DNA of 64,000 bases from Phenylobacterium sp. Lineage in GTDB: Bacteria > Pseudomonadota > Alphaproteobacteria > Caulobacterales > Caulobacteraceae. Within the stretch, counting starts at the first letter, position 1. Each line of letters opens with the position of its first letter. The notes beneath the pieces were generated by a model, which worked only from the letters and a program-made list of their open reading frames with translations, was not told where the DNA came from and did not search any database. Both the position numbers and the translations under genes were made by a program. Location of the stretch: contig NZ_JAUYAW010000011.1 of NCBI RefSeq assembly GCF_030693405.1, positions 1-64,000 of the forward strand, read 5' to 3'. Below, one piece after another: positions 11,862 through 21,471 of this stretch.

Positions 11862-12332
11862 ATGGCTAGCAGCCCCAAGGCTTCCGCCGATCCGCTTGAC
11901 GCACGTCTGGTGCGCACACTGGCCGACATCCTCAACGAAACGGGACTGTCGGAGATCGAGGTCGAGCGCGACGGGCTGAAAGTCCGCGTCGCCCGCCAGG
12001 TGTCGGTCACCGCCACGGTCGCCGCCCCCGCCCCCGCGCCTGCCACCGCCGCCGCGGTTGAAGCCCCCGCCGCCCCTGCCGCGCCGGTGCGTGCGGCTGG
12101 TGACGCGGTGAATTCGCCGATGGTCGGCACCGTCTATCTTCAGCCCCAGCCGGGCTCCCCCAGCTTCGTCAAGGTCGGCGACACGGTCACCGCCGGCCAG
12201 ACCCTGATGATCATCGAAGCCATGAAGACCATGAACCCGATCCCGGCGCCGCGCGCCGGCAAGGTGGTCGAGATCCTGGTTTCCGACGCCCAGCCCGTCG
12301 AGTTCGGCGAGCCGCTCGTCATCATCGAGTAG
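11862..12332 (+). CDS. accB: Acetyl-CoA carboxylase biotin carboxyl carrier protein
   Basis: 156 aa. The N-terminal helical part is followed by a Pro/Ala-rich linker (about 55-75) and then the biotinyl domain. The biotinylated lysine is in [11 protein letters not shown]; Thr replaces the more common Met after the lysine. It carries biotin between the AccC carboxylase and the AccAD transferase in fatty-acid synthesis. accC begins 4 nt after its stop. Confidence 0.96.
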   Translation: MASSPKASADPLDARLVRTLADILNETGLSEIEVERDGLKVRVARQVSVTATVAAPAPAPATAAAVEAPAAPAAPVRAAGDAVNSPMVGTVYLQPQPGSPSFVKVGDTVTAGQTLMIIEAMKTMNPIPAPRAGKVVEILVSDAQPVEFGEPLVIIE

Positions 12333-12336
12333 TTCG

Positions 12337-13689
12337 ATGTTTGAAAAAATCCTGATCGCCAACCGGGGCGAGATCGCTCTGCGTATCCACCGGGCCTGCA
12401 AGGAGATGGGCATCTCCACGGTCGCGGTGCATTCCGAGGCCGATTCCGGCGCCATGTGGGTGCGGCTGGCCGACGAAAGCGTCTGCATCGGCCCGGCCTC
12501 GGCGGCCAAGAGCTATCTCAACATCCCGGCCATCATCGCCGCGGCCGAGATCACCGGCGCCCAGGCGATCCATCCGGGCTACGGCTTCCTGTCGGAGAAC
12601 GCCCGGTTCGCCGACATCGTCGGCGCCCACGGCTTCACCTTCATCGGGCCCAAGCCCGAGCACATCCAGATGATGGGCGACAAGATCACGGCCAAGCAGG
12701 CGGTGATGCGGGCCGGCATTCCGGTCGTCCCCGGCTCGGCCGGCGCATTGACCACCGAGGAAGAGGCCATCGCCGCGGCCGACGAGATCGGCTTTCCCGT
12801 CCTGATCAAGGCCGCCGCTGGCGGCGGCGGGCGCGGCATGAAGGTGGCCCTCGACCGCGAGAGTCTGGCCGAGGCCGTGTCGACCGCCAGGTCAGAGGCC
12901 AAGGCGGCCTTTGGCGACGATGCGGTCTATATGGAGCGCTATCTCCAGAAGCCCCGCCATATCGAGATCCAGGTCATCGCCGACTCCTTCGGCAATGTCT
13001 GCCACCTGGGCGAGCGCGACTGCTCTCTGCAGCGTCGCCACCAGAAGGTGCTGGAGGAGGCCCCTTCCCCCGCCATCGACGCTGCGACCCGCAGCAAGAT
13101 CGGCAAAGTGGTGGTCGATGCGATCAAGGCCATCGGCTATCTCGGCGTCGGCACCATCGAGTTCCTGTATGAGAACGGCGAGTTCTTCTTCATCGAGATG
13201 AACACCCGCCTGCAGGTGGAGCATCCGGTCACCGAGGCCATCACCGGCATCGACCTGGTGCGCGAACAGATCCGCATCGCCGCGGGTCTGCCGCTGTCCT
13301 TCACCCAGGAGCAGGTGGTCTTCGAAGGCCACGCCATCGAGTGTCGGATCAACGCGGAGAACGCGCGCACCTTCACCCCGTCGCCGGGCCGGATCACCGA
13401 CTTCCACGCGCCTGGCGGCCTTGGGGTTCGCCTGGATTCGGCGGTCTATGCCGGCTACGTCATCCCGCCCTTCTATGACAGCCTGATCGGCAAGCTGATC
13501 GTGCACGGTCGCGATCGCGAGGAGTGTCTGGCCCGGGTGAACCGTTGCCTGGGCGAGATGGTCGTGGGCGGGGTCGATACGACCATTCCGCTCTTCCAGG
13601 ACCTGATCCACCAGCCCGAGATCATCGCCGGGGACTACAACATCCATTGGCTGGAAAAGTGGATCAAGGCGCAGGCTGACGAAGCCTGA
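12337..13689 (+). CDS. accC: Acetyl-CoA carboxylase, biotin carboxylase subunit
   Basis: A 450-aa ATP-grasp enzyme that carboxylates the biotin on AccB. It opens [17 protein letters not shown], has the glycine-rich ATP loop [10 protein letters not shown], the active-site segment [16 protein letters not shown] and a C-terminal biotin_carb_C domain. It has the family's standard length and is in an operon with accB. Confidence 0.97.
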   Translation: MFEKILIANRGEIALRIHRACKEMGISTVAVHSEADSGAMWVRLADESVCIGPASAAKSYLNIPAIIAAAEITGAQAIHPGYGFLSENARFADIVGAHGFTFIGPKPEHIQMMGDKITAKQAVMRAGIPVVPGSAGALTTEEEAIAAADEIGFPVLIKAAAGGGGRGMKVALDRESLAEAVSTARSEAKAAFGDDAVYMERYLQKPRHIEIQVIADSFGNVCHLGERDCSLQRRHQKVLEEAPSPAIDAATRSKIGKVVVDAIKAIGYLGVGTIEFLYENGEFFFIEMNTRLQVEHPVTEAITGIDLVREQIRIAAGLPLSFTQEQVVFEGHAIECRINAENARTFTPSPGRITDFHAPGGLGVRLDSAVYAGYVIPPFYDSLIGKLIVHGRDREECLARVNRCLGEMVVGGVDTTIPLFQDLIHQPEIIAGDYNIHWLEKWIKAQADEA

Positions 13690-13693
13690 GGTC

Positions 13694-14341
13694 ATGGAGA
13701 CCTTCGGTCCGGCGCAACTGCTGGCCTGCTACGCCCGGGGTGTCTTTCCCATGGCTGACGCCCGGGAGGACGATCAGATCTTCCTGGTCGATCCGGATCG
13801 CCGAGGCGTTCTGCCTCTGGTCGGCTTCCACGTCCCCCGGCGGCTCGCCCGGACAGTGCGGGCCGAACCGTTCCATATCCGCTTCGACAGCGCCTTCGAC
13901 CAGGTTGTGGCGCTGTGCGCCGAGGCGGCGCCCGACCGCCGCGAAACCTGGATCAACCCGATCATCCAGGACCTCTACGGCCAGTTGTTCGCCATGGGGC
14001 GCGCCCACAGCGTCGAGTGCTGGCGCGACGGTCGGCTGGTGGGCGGACTGTACGGGGTATCGCTTGGCGGGGCCTTCTTCGGGGAAAGCATGTTCTCCCG
14101 GGCCACGGACGCCTCAAAGGTCGCCCTGGTGCACCTTGTCGCCCGGCTGATCCTCGGCGGCTACCGCTTGCTGGACGCGCAGTTCATCACCGACCATCTC
14201 AGCCAGTTCGACGCTGAGGAGATACCGAGGGCCGCCTATCATCGCCGCTTGGCCGAAGCCCTGCAGACGACGGGGGACTTTGGCGATCAACCCGCCCTGG
14301 CCGGCGTCGCCGCCCTGCAGGTGATCAGCCAGGCGTCGTAG
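13694..14341 (+). CDS. aat: Leucyl/phenylalanyl-tRNA--protein transferase
   Basis: 215 aa. It adds Leu or Phe to N-terminal Arg or Lys of proteins, marking them for ClpS/ClpAP (N-degron pathway). Diagnostic segments are [14 protein letters not shown], a [16 protein letters not shown] core and [14 protein letters not shown]. Its last 55 nt overlap the 3' end of the convergent DUF2155 gene, so the two C-termini are encoded on opposite strands of the same DNA. Confidence 0.95.
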   Translation: METFGPAQLLACYARGVFPMADAREDDQIFLVDPDRRGVLPLVGFHVPRRLARTVRAEPFHIRFDSAFDQVVALCAEAAPDRRETWINPIIQDLYGQLFAMGRAHSVECWRDGRLVGGLYGVSLGGAFFGESMFSRATDASKVALVHLVARLILGGYRLLDAQFITDHLSQFDAEEIPRAAYHRRLAEALQTTGDFGDQPALAGVAALQVISQAS

Positions 14342-14880
14342 ACCGGATGTTCCAACGGGTTCAGGCCAGGCGCTGCGGCATACATCCAGCCACGAAAGAT
14401 CTGCCGGGCCGGCGGGGTCGGCCGCCCAGCGACCGCTCGGGGCTGTGAGTCGACGGTCATATAGGCCATGGCGTCAGGGGCGCGCTCGTCGGGCGCCGAC
14501 AGTTCGCAGGCCCGCACCGTGAAAACGAGGCTCTTGTAGCGGATGGGCTGCCCCACCGGCGCCTCAAAGCGGATTGTCTCGGCGCTCACCTTGTCCAGGG
14601 CCTGAATGATCGCCACGTCATAGCGCGCGCGCTTGATCGGCGGCTTTGGCTCTGGCGGAGGTTCCGGCGCGCGTGGGGTCTTGGGTTCAGGCTCGGCGGC
14701 GATTTCCGGCGCAGGCTCCGGCGGGGGCACAGGCAACGGCGCGATCGCCTCCGGCGCCGGCGACGGAGCTGCGGGCGGGGCGGTTGCAGGAGGCTCGGGC
14801 GCGGTTTGCGCCACGACGGCGCCCGCCGCCACCAGGGCGGTCAGGCTGACGCCCAGGATCAGGGGCCGCAGGCGGCGCAT
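14287..14880 (-). CDS. DUF2155 domain-containing exported protein
   Basis: 197 aa with a signal peptide ([19 protein letters not shown]). A long Pro/Ala/Glu-rich low-complexity segment (about 26-85) leads to a C-terminal DUF2155 domain containing [21 protein letters not shown] and two cysteines (VRACEL and ITCRA). The function is unknown. In alphaproteobacteria the family sits beside the NDUFA12-like complex I gene, as here, 5 nt downstream of it. The end overlaps aat by 55 nt. Confidence 0.85.
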   Translation of the reverse strand: MRRLRPLILGVSLTALVAAGAVVAQTAPEPPATAPPAAPSPAPEAIAPLPVPPPEPAPEIAAEPEPKTPRAPEPPPEPKPPIKRARYDVAIIQALDKVSAETIRFEAPVGQPIRYKSLVFTVRACELSAPDERAPDAMAYMTVDSQPRAVAGRPTPPARQIFRGWMYAAAPGLNPLEHPVYDAWLITCRAATPARAG

Positions 14881-14885
14881 GGGCC

Positions 14886-15281
14886 CTATTCCGGAGTCCA
14901 GGGAATATAGTCGCCCGTCGCCTTCTGACGCTCCCCGCCCCGGGCCAGGGAGCCCTGCGGACGATAGGCATGGACGGTGCCGGTCAGGTTCGGGCGATGG
15001 TCCTTCTCCCAGGCCTGCCGCAGCAGGGGCTGAACCGTCGGGGGCTCATCGAAGGTGTAGTGCAGCCAGCCGTGCCATTCGGCCGGCACCTTGGAGGCCT
15101 CGGCATAGCCGGAATAGATCACCCAGCGGCGTTTGCGGCCATCGTAGGAATCCGAGGCGTCCTTGGCCTCGTAATAGCGGCTGCCATAGTCGTCCTGCCC
15201 GACGAAAACGCCACGGCGGCCGATGTGGAAGCGGGCCCCGAGGGTCGCGCCGTTCCACCAGGTGAAGATCGCTTTGAACAC
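14886..15281 (-). CDS. NADH:ubiquinone oxidoreductase accessory subunit, NDUFA12 family
   Basis: 131 aa. Family landmarks include VGQDDYGSRYYE, the RRWVIYSGYAEASKVP block and WHGWLHYTFDEPP. It is homologous to the mitochondrial B17.2 (NDUFA12) subunit, an accessory subunit of alphaproteobacterial complex I. The start is GTG at 15281. It is probably co-transcribed with the DUF2155 gene and is divergent from the reductase-like gene. Confidence 0.92.
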   Translation of the reverse strand: MFKAIFTWWNGATLGARFHIGRRGVFVGQDDYGSRYYEAKDASDSYDGRKRRWVIYSGYAEASKVPAEWHGWLHYTFDEPPTVQPLLRQAWEKDHRPNLTGTVHAYRPQGSLARGGERQKATGDYIPWTPE

Positions 15282-15357
15282 GTTGGACTGACCCGGCTGG
15301 CAGGAATTTCGCGCGGACTATAGGTCTCCGCCCCCAAACCGTCCAGCACCCCGCGCA

Positions 15358-15405
15358 AGTCAACATCTTGGGGATGAACGCGTCTCCAGACCCAACATCT
15401 ATTGC
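15358..15405 (+). promoter_or_regulatory. Candidate NrdR box pair upstream of the reductase-like gene
   Basis: Two copies of CAACATCT lie at 15361-15368 and 15393-15400, exactly 32 bp apart. Extended, they read AGTCAACATCTTGGGG and ACCCAACATCTATTGC. The NrdR consensus core is CWATATATWG: the first copy matches 8 of 10 positions and the second 7 of 10, with substitutions shared at two positions. NrdR boxes typically come as pairs three helical turns (31-32 bp) apart near ribonucleotide reductase promoters, which fits the spacing and position (46-93 nt before the ATG). Confidence 0.6.
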
Positions 15406-15450
15406 CGGGCGGGACTCACCTTCCTAGGCTCGCCGATGAGGGAGTCTGTC

Positions 15451-17946
15451 ATGAGTCTGGAGAGCGGCAAGATGGAGCGTCGGACGCTCGAGCGCAGCAG
15501 CAATGTTGTCGAGGTCCTGGCCCCGGCCGCCTGGCCCAACGCTCAGGTCGAGGCCTGGCTCGACTGGGCCGGCGGCGAGCCGGATCTGCCCGCCGCCATC
15601 TTCCGCTTCGCCGAGGAGCTGGTTCAGGCCGGCCAGCGTCAGGGCCTGTTCGAGGGCGTCGGCGCCCGCGGCCGGTTCCGGCGGGAGCTGGGCGCAGCCC
15701 TGATGGCTGGGCGAATCGCGCTGCGTCCGGTGGCGAGTCCCGAGCCGATCGCCCTGACCGAAGACGATGACCTAGCGGAGCGACTGGGTCGACTGCGCGC
15801 CGAACACAGAGGTGCCGCCGCCGCCCGGGACGCCGTCCTGGCCATGGCCGCCTGCCGTCAGGGGGTGGTGGACGCCGTCCACCGGTGCCAGGGCGATCCC
15901 GACGCCTGCGCCGACCCGCATCGCAATCCCAGCCTCGCCCGGGCCGCTGAGGCCGCCCGCGCCACTGGCGCATCGGACGCCGCCATCCTTGACGCCATCG
16001 CCCTGGCCAGGGCCGGTGAAACCCGCCTCGCGGTCAGTCTGCCGGACCAGGCCGACACGCCCCAGGCCCTGGCCCTTGTCGGTCGGCAGGCTACGGCTCC
16101 GCTCCACCGCGCCCTGGGTCTCACCGCCTGGGAGACCGGCCGACTGACCGTGGCCTTCGACGCCTCCGTTGAAGGCGCGGCCGCGCACGGCGCCGTCACC
16201 CTCATGGCCTTCGGAACCGGTGAGGACTTCGACGACGACGCCTTCCACCGCACCATCGGCCTGCTGGCCACCGCTTTGGCGGCCATGACGGACGGCGCGC
16301 CTGCGGCCCTTGGCCTGGCAGGCCTCGCCGACTGGCTCGCGGCCCATGGCCACGCCTATGATTCGGAAGCCGGCCGGGGCGCCGCCCTGACCCTGTTCGA
16401 GGGCGCGGCCCGCACCGCGCGGCTGGCCTGTCCGCGCCTGACCGGCGGCCTGACCCTGTTCGACGACCCGGAACTCACCCTAATGCTCGGCGGGGCGAGC
16501 CCGGCCGGCGAACCCTGGGAGGGGCCGGTCACCTTCGCCGAAACCGCCGATGGCCAGGTGGTCCGCGTGATGAGCGAAGCCGCCCTTTGCGGCCTGCGGG
16601 CCGTCGGCGCTGACCTGGACGCCGCCCGCTGGCGATTGCTGGGCCATGGCACCCTGGAAGACGCGCCGGGCATCGATCACGCCGCCCTGACCGCCCGCGG
16701 CTTCACCGAGCATGAGATCGGCGCGGTCGAAGCCGCCCTGCCCTATTGCGCCACGCTCAGCGAAGCCTTCCGGCCCGAGGTGATCGGCGAGGGCTTCCTG
16801 GCCGACGTGCTGGGCGCGCCGGGCGAGGATCTGCACGATCCCCGCTTCGACGCCCTGCGGGTCATGGGCTTCACCGACGCCGATATCGATCAGGCTGAGG
16901 CCTACGCCCTGGGATCCAGCCAGCTGGATGGGCCCGAACTCGCGCCCGATCAGCGCAGCATCTTCCTCACGGCCGATGACCTGGGCCCTGCGCCCTATCT
17001 GACCATGCTGGCGCATCTGGGACCTGTGCTCGCCCGTCCGGCGCAGGCTGACTTTACCCTGCCCTGGGACGCCACGCCCCAGGATGTGGAGACCCTGCTG
17101 ACCCAGGCCCGGGATGCCGGCGTTCCGCTGGTGCGGATCGCCCGGGCCGAGCCAGCCGCCTACCAGCGCCTCGACCTGCCGCCGCCCCGCGAGGCGGCCC
17201 GCAGCGAATCTGGTCCCCGCCCGCAGGCCGCCCCGGAACCTGTCGTCGAACGGGTTGTCGAGCGCGTGGTGGAGCGCGAGCGGGCGCGACGGAAGCTGCC
17301 GGACCGCCGCAAGGGGTACATCCAGAAGGCCTCGGTCGGCGGCCACAAGGTCTATCTGCATACCGGCGAATACGATGAAGGCGAGCTCGGCGAGATCTTC
17401 ATCGACATGCATAAGGAAGGCGCCGCCTTCCGATCCTTGATGAACAATTTCGCCATCGCCGTCTCCATCGGCCTGCAATACGGCGTACCGCTGGACGAGT
17501 TCGTCGAGGCCTTCGTCTTCACCCGCTTCGAGCCTGCCGGACCCGTCACCGGAAACGACTCCGTGCGCTCGGCCACCTCGATCCTGGACTATGTGTTCCG
17601 CGAGCTGGGCGTCTCGTACCTGGGGCGCGACGACCTCGCCAACGCCGATCCCGATGAGCTGAACGCCGATGGTCTGGGTCGGGGCAAGGCCGATGAGAAC
17701 AGCCTGTCGGCCGGCGAGCCGCAGCCGGCCTCGCGCTACATTTCCAAGGGCTTCTCCCGGGGTGCGGCGCCGGACAATCTTGTCGTCCTGTCCCTGGCCG
17801 ATCACCGGGCCGCCCGGGCGGCCAGCGCTCAGGCGGCCGATGTCTGCCCCGCCTGCGGCGACATCGCCGTGGTCCGAAAAGGGGCCAGCATGATCTGCGA
17901 AACCTGCGGGGCGCGGGCTGGTCGATTCGACGACGCCACAGGTTGA
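15451..17946 (+). CDS. Degenerate class II (B12-type) ribonucleotide reductase paralogue with TSCPD domain
   Basis: ATG 15451 (GGGAG 6 nt upstream) gives 831 aa. About residues 615-735 are strikingly like the C-terminal TSCPD domain of NrdJ ([60 protein letters not shown]), followed by a zinc ribbon with CPACGD and CETCGA (about 798-820). The linker [12 protein letters not shown] also matches that family. Upstream segments still align by eye with the reductase barrel ([15 protein letters not shown] text, [26 protein letters not shown]), but no NPCSE, CNLAS or FDCANKCG-type motif is present. The radical and redox cysteines and the phosphate loop appear lost. Nucleotide reduction is therefore unlikely; a regulatory, chaperone or partner role is possible. 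A candidate NrdR box pair precedes it. Confidence 0.75.
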   Translation: MSLESGKMERRTLERSSNVVEVLAPAAWPNAQVEAWLDWAGGEPDLPAAIFRFAEELVQAGQRQGLFEGVGARGRFRRELGAALMAGRIALRPVASPEPIALTEDDDLAERLGRLRAEHRGAAAARDAVLAMAACRQGVVDAVHRCQGDPDACADPHRNPSLARAAEAARATGASDAAILDAIALARAGETRLAVSLPDQADTPQALALVGRQATAPLHRALGLTAWETGRLTVAFDASVEGAAAHGAVTLMAFGTGEDFDDDAFHRTIGLLATALAAMTDGAPAALGLAGLADWLAAHGHAYDSEAGRGAALTLFEGAARTARLACPRLTGGLTLFDDPELTLMLGGASPAGEPWEGPVTFAETADGQVVRVMSEAALCGLRAVGADLDAARWRLLGHGTLEDAPGIDHAALTARGFTEHEIGAVEAALPYCATLSEAFRPEVIGEGFLADVLGAPGEDLHDPRFDALRVMGFTDADIDQAEAYALGSSQLDGPELAPDQRSIFLTADDLGPAPYLTMLAHLGPVLARPAQADFTLPWDATPQDVETLLTQARDAGVPLVRIARAEPAAYQRLDLPPPREAARSESGPRPQAAPEPVVERVVERVVERERARRKLPDRRKGYIQKASVGGHKVYLHTGEYDEGELGEIFIDMHKEGAAFRSLMNNFAIAVSIGLQYGVPLDEFVEAFVFTRFEPAGPVTGNDSVRSATSILDYVFRELGVSYLGRDDLANADPDELNADGLGRGKADENSLSAGEPQPASRYISKGFSRGAAPDNLVVLSLADHRAARAASAQAADVCPACGDIAVVRKGASMICETCGARAGRFDDATG

Positions 17947-18022
17947 GCGCTGTTTGGGCGAACACCTGGCCTTAAGCTTGCAAGGGCTAGGCCCTTAGCT
18001 CCGTATGATGCAAGGCGCCGCC

Positions 18023-18511
18023 ATGAGACTGTCTGGACTTCCCGCCCTTCTCGTCGCCCTCGCCCTGGCTGCGCCTGCGGCGGCCCAGAACGCCGGACAG
18101 ATTAGCCAGGTCCGGGCCGGCGCCAACTGCCCCAAGTGCAACCTCTTCCAGGCTGAGCTCAGCGGGCTGACCCTGAAGGGCAAGAACCTGGCCGGCGCCC
18201 GCCTGCGCCAGGCCGATCTCAGCCTGACCATCATGAACCGCACCAATTTCGCCGGCGCCGACCTGCGTGACGTAGAGGCCTATGGCGGCGTCTTCTCCAG
18301 CGCCAGTTTCGCCGGCGCCGACCTGACCAACGCCAGCTATGTAGGCACGCACCTGGACGGCGCCAATTTCCGCGGCGCGCGGCTGACCGGCGCCAACTTC
18401 TCTGGAGCGGAGATGGCCCGGGCCGTGGGACTTTCCCAGGCGCAGCTGAACCAGGCCTGCGGCGACGCCGCCACCCGCCTGCCGGGCGGGCTGCGCATCC
18501 CGCCGTGCTAA
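18023..18511 (+). CDS. Exported pentapeptide-repeat protein with CxxC motif
   Basis: ATG 18023 gives 162 aa with a signal peptide (SGLPALLVALALAAPAAAQN). Two in-frame ATGs lie upstream at 18005 and 18008. After CPKC in GANCPKCNLF come pentapeptide repeats of A(D/N)LxG type (for example NFAGADLRD, SFAGADLTN, NFRGARLTGANFSG), which form a right-handed beta-helix. The C-terminal module (LSQAQLNQACGDAATRLPGG) has two cysteines. The next gene has the same layout, so they look like duplicates. No binding partner is known. Confidence 0.82.
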   Translation: MRLSGLPALLVALALAAPAAAQNAGQISQVRAGANCPKCNLFQAELSGLTLKGKNLAGARLRQADLSLTIMNRTNFAGADLRDVEAYGGVFSSASFAGADLTNASYVGTHLDGANFRGARLTGANFSGAEMARAVGLSQAQLNQACGDAATRLPGGLRIPPC

Positions 18512-18594
18512 GGTCGCAAAATTACTAGGAATTAAGTGGTCTTTCCGGCCGCCCCGTCCCAGATGAAGCCTTGGACCAGGAGCACTCCGCCGCA

Positions 18595-19461
18595 ATGACT
18601 CGGCTTTCTTGCCTGCTGACATTCCTCGCCGTGCTCACCGGCCTCGCGCCAGGCATGGCGAGCGCCATGACCAGCGACAGGTCCGTGGCCAAGATGGTGG
18701 CCTTCGGCGGCTCCTGCGCCAAATGCGAACTGTCGGGCCGCAAGCTGGCCGGCGCGCGATTCATGGGCGCCGATTTCACAGCTGCGGCCCTGGTGGGCTC
18801 GGACCTGCGCGGCGCCCTCTTCCAGGGCTCGGTGTTCGACAAGGCCGACCTGACCCGCGCCGACCTGTCCGAGAGCCAGATGATGGGGGCGAGCTTTGCA
18901 GCCGCCACCCTCACCGACGCAGACCTTCGCAACGCCGAACTGAACGGGGCCAATTTCAGCCGCGCCGATCTCAGCCGGGCAGACCTGCGGGATATTGAGG
19001 GGATGGGCGCGACGTTCGCCGCAGCCAATCTGCGAGGCGCCCGACTGGACAAGTCCGAGCTCAATGGGGCGGACTTCAACCGCGTCAACGCCCAGGGCGC
19101 CAACTTCGACGATGCTGAACTGACGGCGGCCAACCTTAGCGGCGGTCGGTTCGACGGCGCCTCGTTCCGGGAGGCAGACCTGGACATGGCCAACCTGCGG
19201 GGGGCGGTGTTCGCCGGCGCAGACCTGCGCAGGGCGAGCCTAGACCGCACCAACATCGGCGGGGTCGATCTCTCCAAGGCCCGCGGCCTGACCCAGTCGC
19301 AATTGAATGACGCCTGCGGCGACAGCGCCACCAAGCCGCCGCCGGGCCTTTTCGTCCGGGCCTGCGGCGGTCGGCGGATCACCGTCCAGATCGCCGCGCC
19401 CCCGGCGCCCCCGGCGCCGCCTGCGCCGCCTGCGCCGCGCCGGCTCGTGTCGGTGGACTGA
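18595..19461 (+). CDS. Second, longer exported pentapeptide-repeat protein with CxxC motif
   Basis: ATG 18595, with AGGAG about 12 nt upstream, gives 288 aa. A signal peptide (LTFLAVLTGLAPGMASA) is followed by CAKCELSGRK, a long run of pentapeptide repeats (about 50-235) and the same C-terminal module as its neighbour (LTQSQLNDACGDSATKPPPG). It ends in a Pro/Ala-rich tail. It is about twice as long in the repeat region as the preceding gene, consistent with duplication and repeat expansion. Two palindromic repeats follow it. Confidence 0.82.
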   Translation: MTRLSCLLTFLAVLTGLAPGMASAMTSDRSVAKMVAFGGSCAKCELSGRKLAGARFMGADFTAAALVGSDLRGALFQGSVFDKADLTRADLSESQMMGASFAAATLTDADLRNAELNGANFSRADLSRADLRDIEGMGATFAAANLRGARLDKSELNGADFNRVNAQGANFDDAELTAANLSGGRFDGASFREADLDMANLRGAVFAGADLRRASLDRTNIGGVDLSKARGLTQSQLNDACGDSATKPPPGLFVRACGGRRITVQIAAPPAPPAPPAPPAPRRLVSVD

Positions 19462-19471
19462 ACGCGGGCCC

Positions 19472-19520
19472 AGAGCATTTTCCGATAAGTGTGACGCCGT
19501 TATCGGATCAAAAACGCTCT
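19472..19520. repeat. Palindromic intergenic repeat, AGAGC-ended
   Basis: An imperfect inverted repeat. AGAGCATTTTCCGATAA pairs with TTATCGGATCAAAAACGCTCT around a GTGTGACGCCG loop. The AGAGCATTTTCCG end resembles dispersed intergenic palindromes common in alphaproteobacterial genomes. It may also end transcription of the upstream pentapeptide gene. Confidence 0.5.
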
Positions 19521-19533
19521 AACTTTGTGATTT

Positions 19534-19584
19534 AGAGCCCCCTTTATCCGATCTGATTGAAGCCATCAGATCGGAAAGGGCTCT
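19534..19584. terminator. Long hairpin between convergent genes, overlapping the aspS stop
   Basis: AGAGCCC...CCGATCTGAT pairs with ATCAGATCGG...GGGCTCT around a short TGAAGCC loop, giving roughly 20 paired bases. Its right end covers the first two bases of the aspS stop triplet (19583-19585). It lies between the plus-strand pentapeptide gene and minus-strand aspS, so a bidirectional terminator is likely. It shares the AGAGC ends and CCGAT core with the repeat just before it. Confidence 0.6.
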
Positions 19585-21364
19585 AGGCGGGCTTCAGCGG
19601 CAGGGCCAGGCGCAGGCTGAGTTCCTTCAACTGCTTCTCCTCGACCTCAGACGGCGCGCTCATCAGCAGATCCTGCCCCTGCTGGTTCAGCGGGAAGGCG
19701 ATCACCTCGCGGATGGCGGTCTGGCCGGCAAGCAGCATGACGATACGGTCAATGCCCGGCGCCAGGCCCCCGTGCGGCGGCGCGCCATAGCGGAAGGCGT
19801 TCAGCATGCCGCCGAACTGGTCCTCGACCACCTGCTGGCTATAGCCGGCGATCTCGAAAGCCTTGAGCATCACATCGGCCCGGTGGTTCCGCACCGCGCC
19901 GGAGCACAGCTCATAGCCGTTGCAGACGATGTCATACTGGTAGGCCAGGATGTCGAGCGGGTCCTGGGTCTCCAGGGCCTCCATCTCGCCCTGGGGCATG
20001 GAGAAGGGGTTGTGCGAGAAGTCGACGTGGTTCGACTCTTCGTTCATCTCGAACATTGGGAAGTCGACGATCCAGACGAATTCGAAGCGGTCCTCGTCCA
20101 CCAGTTTCAGGTCGGTCCCGACCTTCGTCCGCGCAGCGCCGGCGAACTTGTAGAAGACCTTCGGATCGCCCGCGACGAAGAAGGCCGCATCGCCCTGGCC
20201 AAGGCCCAGCGCGCCCATCAGAGCGTCGGTCTTCTCGGCCCCCAGGTTCTTGGCGATGGGGCCGCCCCAGCCGCCCTGGTCCTCGCTCCAGAAGATATAG
20301 CCCAGGCCCGGCTGCCCCTCGCCCTGCGCCCAGGAGTTCATCCGGTCGCAGAAGGCGCGGCTGCCGCCCTTGGGGGCGGGAATCGCCCACACGGCGTTCT
20401 TGGGGTCTTCCAGGATGCGGGCGAACAGACCAAAGCCGCCGCCGCGGAAGTGGTCCGAGACCGCCTGCATCTGGATGGGGTTACGCAGGTCGGGCTTGTC
20501 CGAGCCGTACTTGGCGATCGCCTCCCGGTAGGGGATGCGCGGGAACGGATAGGGCGTCACCGGCTTGTCGTTCGAAAACTCCTCGAACACCCCGTGCATC
20601 ACCGGCTCGATGGCCGCGAAGATGTCTTCCTGGGTGACGAAGCTCATCTCGACGTCGAGCTGGTAGAATTCCAGGCTGCGGTCGGCCCGCAGGTCTTCGT
20701 CGCGGAAACAGGGCGCGATCTGGAAATAGCGGTCGAAGCCCGCCACCATCAGCAGCTGCTTGAACTGCTGCGGCGCCTGGGGCAGCGCGTAGAACTTGCC
20801 CGCATGCAGGCGCGAGGGCACCAGGAAGTCCCGGGCGCCTTCCGGCGACGACGCCGTCAGGATCGGGGTCTGGAACTCGTTGAAGCCCTGGTCGGTCATC
20901 CGCCGCCGGATCGAGGCGATCACCTGGCTGCGCAGCAGGATGTTGCGATGCAGGGTCTCGCGCCGCAGATCAAGATAGCGGTGCTTGAGGCGGATCTCCT
21001 CCGGATAGTCCGGCTCGCCAAACACCGGCAGGGGCAGCTCGGCGGCTTCCGACAGCACCTGGACGCCCTTGACCTGCACCTCGATCTCGCCCGTGGGCAG
21101 GTTGGGGTTCACGGTCTCCGGCGTGCGCGCGACCACCGCGCCATCAATGCAGATGACGCTCTCAGCCCGCAGGCGCTCCACGGCCGCAAAGCCCGGCGTC
21201 TCCGGCGCCAGCACCAGCTGGGTCAGGCCGTAATTGTCCCGCAGGTCCACGAAGACGAGACCGCCATGGTCGCGCTTGCGATGAATCCACCCCGAGAGGC
21301 GGACGGACTGCCCTGTGTCGCCAGCGCGAAGCTGACCGCAGGTGTGGGAGCGATATGGGTGCAT
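19583..21364 (-). CDS. aspS: Aspartyl-tRNA synthetase
   Basis: A class II synthetase charging tRNA-Asp. ATG 21364 gives 593 aa beginning [12 protein letters not shown], the usual bacterial start; the reading frame continues upstream without need. The order is an N-terminal OB-fold anticodon domain ([20 protein letters not shown]), the class II core with motif 2 ([10 protein letters not shown]), a GAD insert (about 290-420) and motif 3 ([15 protein letters not shown]). Its 3' end is inside a hairpin. Confidence 0.96.
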   Translation of the reverse strand: MHPYRSHTCGQLRAGDTGQSVRLSGWIHRKRDHGGLVFVDLRDNYGLTQLVLAPETPGFAAVERLRAESVICIDGAVVARTPETVNPNLPTGEIEVQVKGVQVLSEAAELPLPVFGEPDYPEEIRLKHRYLDLRRETLHRNILLRSQVIASIRRRMTDQGFNEFQTPILTASSPEGARDFLVPSRLHAGKFYALPQAPQQFKQLLMVAGFDRYFQIAPCFRDEDLRADRSLEFYQLDVEMSFVTQEDIFAAIEPVMHGVFEEFSNDKPVTPYPFPRIPYREAIAKYGSDKPDLRNPIQMQAVSDHFRGGGFGLFARILEDPKNAVWAIPAPKGGSRAFCDRMNSWAQGEGQPGLGYIFWSEDQGGWGGPIAKNLGAEKTDALMGALGLGQGDAAFFVAGDPKVFYKFAGAARTKVGTDLKLVDEDRFEFVWIVDFPMFEMNEESNHVDFSHNPFSMPQGEMEALETQDPLDILAYQYDIVCNGYELCSGAVRNHRADVMLKAFEIAGYSQQVVEDQFGGMLNAFRYGAPPHGGLAPGIDRIVMLLAGQTAIREVIAFPLNQQGQDLLMSAPSEVEEKQLKELSLRLALPLKPA

Positions 21365-21446
21365 GAGGAGTCGCAGAAAAAGCAGGGAAATCGAGGCGCG
21401 GAAGGGCGCATGCGGGGCCTGCCTTGTCAAGGCGAAGGACCGGCGC

Positions 21447-21466
21447 AGGGCCGGCCCTCCGGCCCT
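21447..21466 (-). terminator. Hairpin after the serine hydrolase gene
   Basis: A perfect 8-bp stem AGGGCCGG/CCGGCCCT with a 4-nt loop begins 5 nt after the stop of the minus-strand hydrolase gene. There is no T-tract downstream. It lies between that gene and aspS, which reads in the same direction. Confidence 0.45.
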
Positions 21467-21471
21467 TGAAC

